A stretch of 64,000 bases of DNA. Source: Leptospiraceae bacterium. Its GTDB lineage: Bacteria; Spirochaetota; Leptospiria; Leptospirales; Leptospiraceae. Numbering within the stretch: position 1 is the stretch's first letter; each line of letters begins with the position of its first letter. The notes under the pieces were generated by a model. It saw only the letters and a program-made list of their open reading frames with translations, had not been told where the DNA came from and ran no database searches. The translations under genes were made by a program, and so were the position numbers. The stretch covers positions 1,195,001-1,259,000 of the forward strand of contig JADJSX010000023.1 in the NCBI GenBank assembly GCA_016711485.1, in the 5' to 3' direction. This document shows positions 62,307 to 64,000 of the stretch, piece after piece.

Positions 62307-62605
62307 TTTAGACCTGGATTCATATTATTTAATTCAATTGTAAAGTCTTCGCCAGCTTGGACAAATTCAATCGTAAAATCCTCACCCGCTTGGACAAATC
62401 GCCATTGCCCACAACGAAACGGTTTATATTGAATAGGCTCAACACGCAAGTCGGCAAAATTGATAATCCGCACTTTGAAATTAGCACCAATTTGGACGAC
62501 TCTAACCAAGCCAAACATCTTTTTACCGCGAAACATACAATCGGAAGAAATAGGATTAGCACTAAGACCAAAAGCAAAAACCAAAACCAATAAAATAAAC
62601 TTCAT
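62303..62605 (-). CDS. Exported septoil-knot-like protein within the phage module
   Basis: A 100-residue protein with a clear signal peptide (MKFILLVLVFAFGLSANP). The body consists of short beta repeats: VVQIGANFKVRIINFADLRVE, a CGQWRFVQAGEDFTIEFV segment and a second FVQAGEDFTIEL. This pattern matches the small exported '7(1) septoil knot' (DUF6150-type) proteins known from other bacteria. The last two repeats are a 33-bp tandem duplication (about 62336-62400). An exported protein coupled by a four-base overlap to a baseplate gene is unusual for a phage tail operon. Confident about signal and repeats; family call moderate. Confidence 0.7.
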   Translation of the reverse strand: MKFILLVLVFAFGLSANPISSDCMFRGKKMFGLVRVVQIGANFKVRIINFADLRVEPIQYKPFRCGQWRFVQAGEDFTIEFVQAGEDFTIELNNMNPGLK

Positions 62606-62623
62606 AACAATCTCCTATAAAGT

Positions 62624-62694
62624 CACCCCTCGCATCTTAGGAGAGGGGTTTACTCCTGTAATACTCTACAACTCATTCAAAGTCGGGGAGAGGT
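62624..62694. repeat. CACCCCTCG...GGGGAGAGGT palindromic repeat
   Basis: CACCCCTCGCATCTTAGGAGAGGGG (key parts CACCCCT and AGGAGAGGGG), then a closing TCGGGGAGAGGT. Same family as 56841-56909 and 58121-58188, here between the baseplate plug and septoil-like genes. Confidence 0.7.
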
Positions 62695-62695
62695 A

Positions 62696-63019
62696 TTAGT
62701 TAGACCCATCCTCAAACATTAAAAAAACAGATTTACCAAAAGTCTCTTTATTAACGGCAATAGGGTCAATCTTTTCTTTAGATAAATTCTCGCTTGAATA
62801 AGGAATCAAAGGAATACTAGACAGATTAGTATTTGTAAAAATATCCGATCCATACATCAATTTAGTGGAGTGAAGAAACTCAGTATCAATGTAAATTTCC
62901 ACAGAAATAAAATCAAACTTAGAGTTATAGGTAAAACGTAATTCAAAATCTTTTCCATCCAAATTGAAAATTTTAGAAACGGGTAATTCCGAAAAAGAAA
63001 TTTCTAATTGTTGTATCAT
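62696..63019 (-). CDS. Baseplate plug-like protein
   Basis: A 107-residue beta-rich protein. Its size, location between the Dit-like and hub genes and strand pattern (ISFSELPVSKIFNLDGKDFELRFTYNSKFDFISVEIY; key parts FELRFTYN and ISVEIYID) resemble the phage baseplate plug family. Its start overlaps the upstream stop by four bases. No catalytic motif. Confidence 0.6.
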   Translation of the reverse strand: MIQQLEISFSELPVSKIFNLDGKDFELRFTYNSKFDFISVEIYIDTEFLHSTKLMYGSDIFTNTNLSSIPLIPYSSENLSKEKIDPIAVNKETFGKSVFLMFEDGSN

Positions 63020-63765
63020 TGAGTAGCTCCTTTCTTTTTAAATACATCAACAGATTTGGAAGACACTTTATTAGTTTTGACATCTACGGGTTTAGGCTCT
63101 ACGGTCTGAGCTGGTTTTGTATTAGTGGAGGAATTACCAGAAGGACTCTGCCCTTTGCTATAATTTTTAGAGACGGCAAATTTGACTCTTTGCAAATCAA
63201 AACCAAGTTCCATATCTCTACCTAAATCAGCTTTACGGGTAACGGATAAATTCCCCATAACCAGATGTGGTATAAGGTCAGTATCCACACCCAGATAATA
63301 AGGATCATCCAAATCAGAATCGAGCAAAGCCCCCCAACCAGAGTCTAAAACATTTACTAATTTCCGCAAATACTTAGGAGCCTCAGATCCAGTTCCATAC
63401 CCATTCATTTCTAGGATAGTCCCCGTTGCCTGCCAGTTCAAAATTATTTTAAGTTTCTCTTTAGCGGTAATCGCCTTGTTAGACAGAGACGTAACACTCT
63501 TAGCAATATTCAAATTATCCGCAATATAACAAACCAATCGAACACTAGGACTAGAAGTATTTACATGATCAGTGATATTAGTAAAATTATCTTTGGTTGG
63601 ATTTTTCTCAATAGGATGAGAGGAAATAGTAGTATTGTGAGTGGCAACAAAACTATCCACGAGGTCAATATCAATCGTGACAATTTCTTTGTTATAATAA
63701 CCAGAAAGGCCAAGTTTTACTCTACCAGTAATTAAGGATTTAACATCGCCGAATACACTAGCCAT
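63016..63765 (-). CDS. Dit-like phage tail protein
   Basis: A 249-residue protein. The segment VDSFVATHNTTISSHPIEKN...TDHVNTSSPSVRLVCYI (key parts SSHPIEKN and TDHVNTS) resembles the N-terminal domain of distal-tail (Dit-like) proteins, which join the tail tube to the baseplate. The C-terminal ~50 residues are low-complexity Ser/Thr/Lys/Val-rich. It overlaps the tape-measure gene by eight bases and the plug gene by four. Confidence 0.65.
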   Translation of the reverse strand: MASVFGDVKSLITGRVKLGLSGYYNKEIVTIDIDLVDSFVATHNTTISSHPIEKNPTKDNFTNITDHVNTSSPSVRLVCYIADNLNIAKSVTSLSNKAITAKEKLKIILNWQATGTILEMNGYGTGSEAPKYLRKLVNVLDSGWGALLDSDLDDPYYLGVDTDLIPHLVMGNLSVTRKADLGRDMELGFDLQRVKFAVSKNYSKGQSPSGNSSTNTKPAQTVEPKPVDVKTNKVSSKSVDVFKKKGATQ

Positions 63766-64000
63766 TGGTAGGCTCCATATTCATCTGAACTCTAAAGAGA
63801 TCAGCATTCTTTTTAAAGACTTCATTGATAGCATCAAATAAGTCTACAGACAATTCACTGGCATTCGTAGCACCTGAATTAACAGTCACAGAAATATTTA
63901 TTGGCATATTCGAATTACCCGCCCCTTGCAACCGATTATTCGGAATCACATTCCCATCATTCCTAGGCACAACCAACTCAGGACCGCGCTCACCAACCAA
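63758..64000 (-). CDS. Phage tail tape measure protein, C-terminal end (gene continues beyond the window)
   Basis: The last 80 residues of a longer frame that runs off the right edge. VGERGPELVVPRNDGNVIPNN is the recurrent C-terminal motif of tail tape measure proteins (key part VGERGPELV...VIPN), which set tail length and are usually the longest gene of the module. The start is outside the window, and the Met at the edge is not meaningful. Confidence 0.8.
   Translation of the reverse strand: MVGERGPELVVPRNDGNVIPNNRLQGAGNSNMPINISVTVNSGATNASELSVDLFDAINEVFKKNADLFRVQMNMEPTNG

Noticed and set aside
62211..62432. + strand frame with tandem SIVKSSPAWTN
   Set aside because: Shadow of the 33-bp duplication in the minus-strand septoil-like gene.

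Overview
The window looks like chromosome of a low-GC spirochaete, most likely a member of the Leptospiraceae. This rests on very AT-rich coding sequence, loose spirochaete-style lipoboxes (N or S before the Cys: LNNC, FTNC, LFSC), and the density of SpoIIE/PP2C phosphatases attached to CACHE, HAMP, 7TMR-DISM, GAF and TPR modules. No marker gene fixes the species, so this is an inference. I found no tRNA gene, CRISPR array or replication origin.

Region by region: 1-10.8 kb (+) holds an adenylate cyclase (5' end outside the window), a HAMP-PP2C phosphatase, a 1106-residue TPR/LRR/FapA-like protein, a TPR-PP2C protein, a small lipoprotein and a CACHE-PP2C phosphatase. 10.9-13.3 kb (-) holds two overlapping unknown genes and a DUF1016-nuclease fusion. 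13.3-14.5 kb has no protein gene; it holds a cluster of palindromes and a damaged 3' piece of a 23S rRNA gene. 14.5-27.6 kb mixes a DUF389 protein, a cyclic-nucleotide-binding protein, a two-component pair flanked by two DUF4349 proteins, an SPFH lipoprotein, a NYN/LOTUS protein, a 7TMR-DISM-PP2C phosphatase and an L,D-transpeptidase. 27.6-29.9 kb is a repeat element interrupted by a group II intron whose reverse transcriptase is frameshifted. 30.1-35.9 kb (-) is a c-type cytochrome operon. 36.1-40.2 kb (-) is a TetR-led operon with two palindromic operators. 40.4-49.0 kb (+) is a tight operon: PhoB/PhoR-like pair, argJ, a degenerate phosphatase-like protein, a GAF-PP2C phosphatase, a HisI-like protein, mltG and a coiled-coil protein. 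49-56 kb is gene-poor accessory DNA with repeats, a DASS transporter, an FNR-like regulator, a pseudo-receiver and a broken CheB/CheR hybrid. 56.1-64 kb (-) is the tail/baseplate module of a contractile-tailed prophage, continuing off the right end.

The dominant theme is signalling by serine phosphatases: five intact SpoIIE-type enzymes with different sensors, one apparent pseudo-enzyme, one receiver-HATPase protein that could be an opposing kinase, and a cyclase with a cNMP-binding protein. The second theme is genome erosion by small repeats. A 95-bp MITE-like element has two copies, each with a perfect 7-bp target duplication. A ~0.4-kb terminal-inverted-repeat element has three copies. Short palindromic repeats sit between, and once inside, the prophage tail genes.
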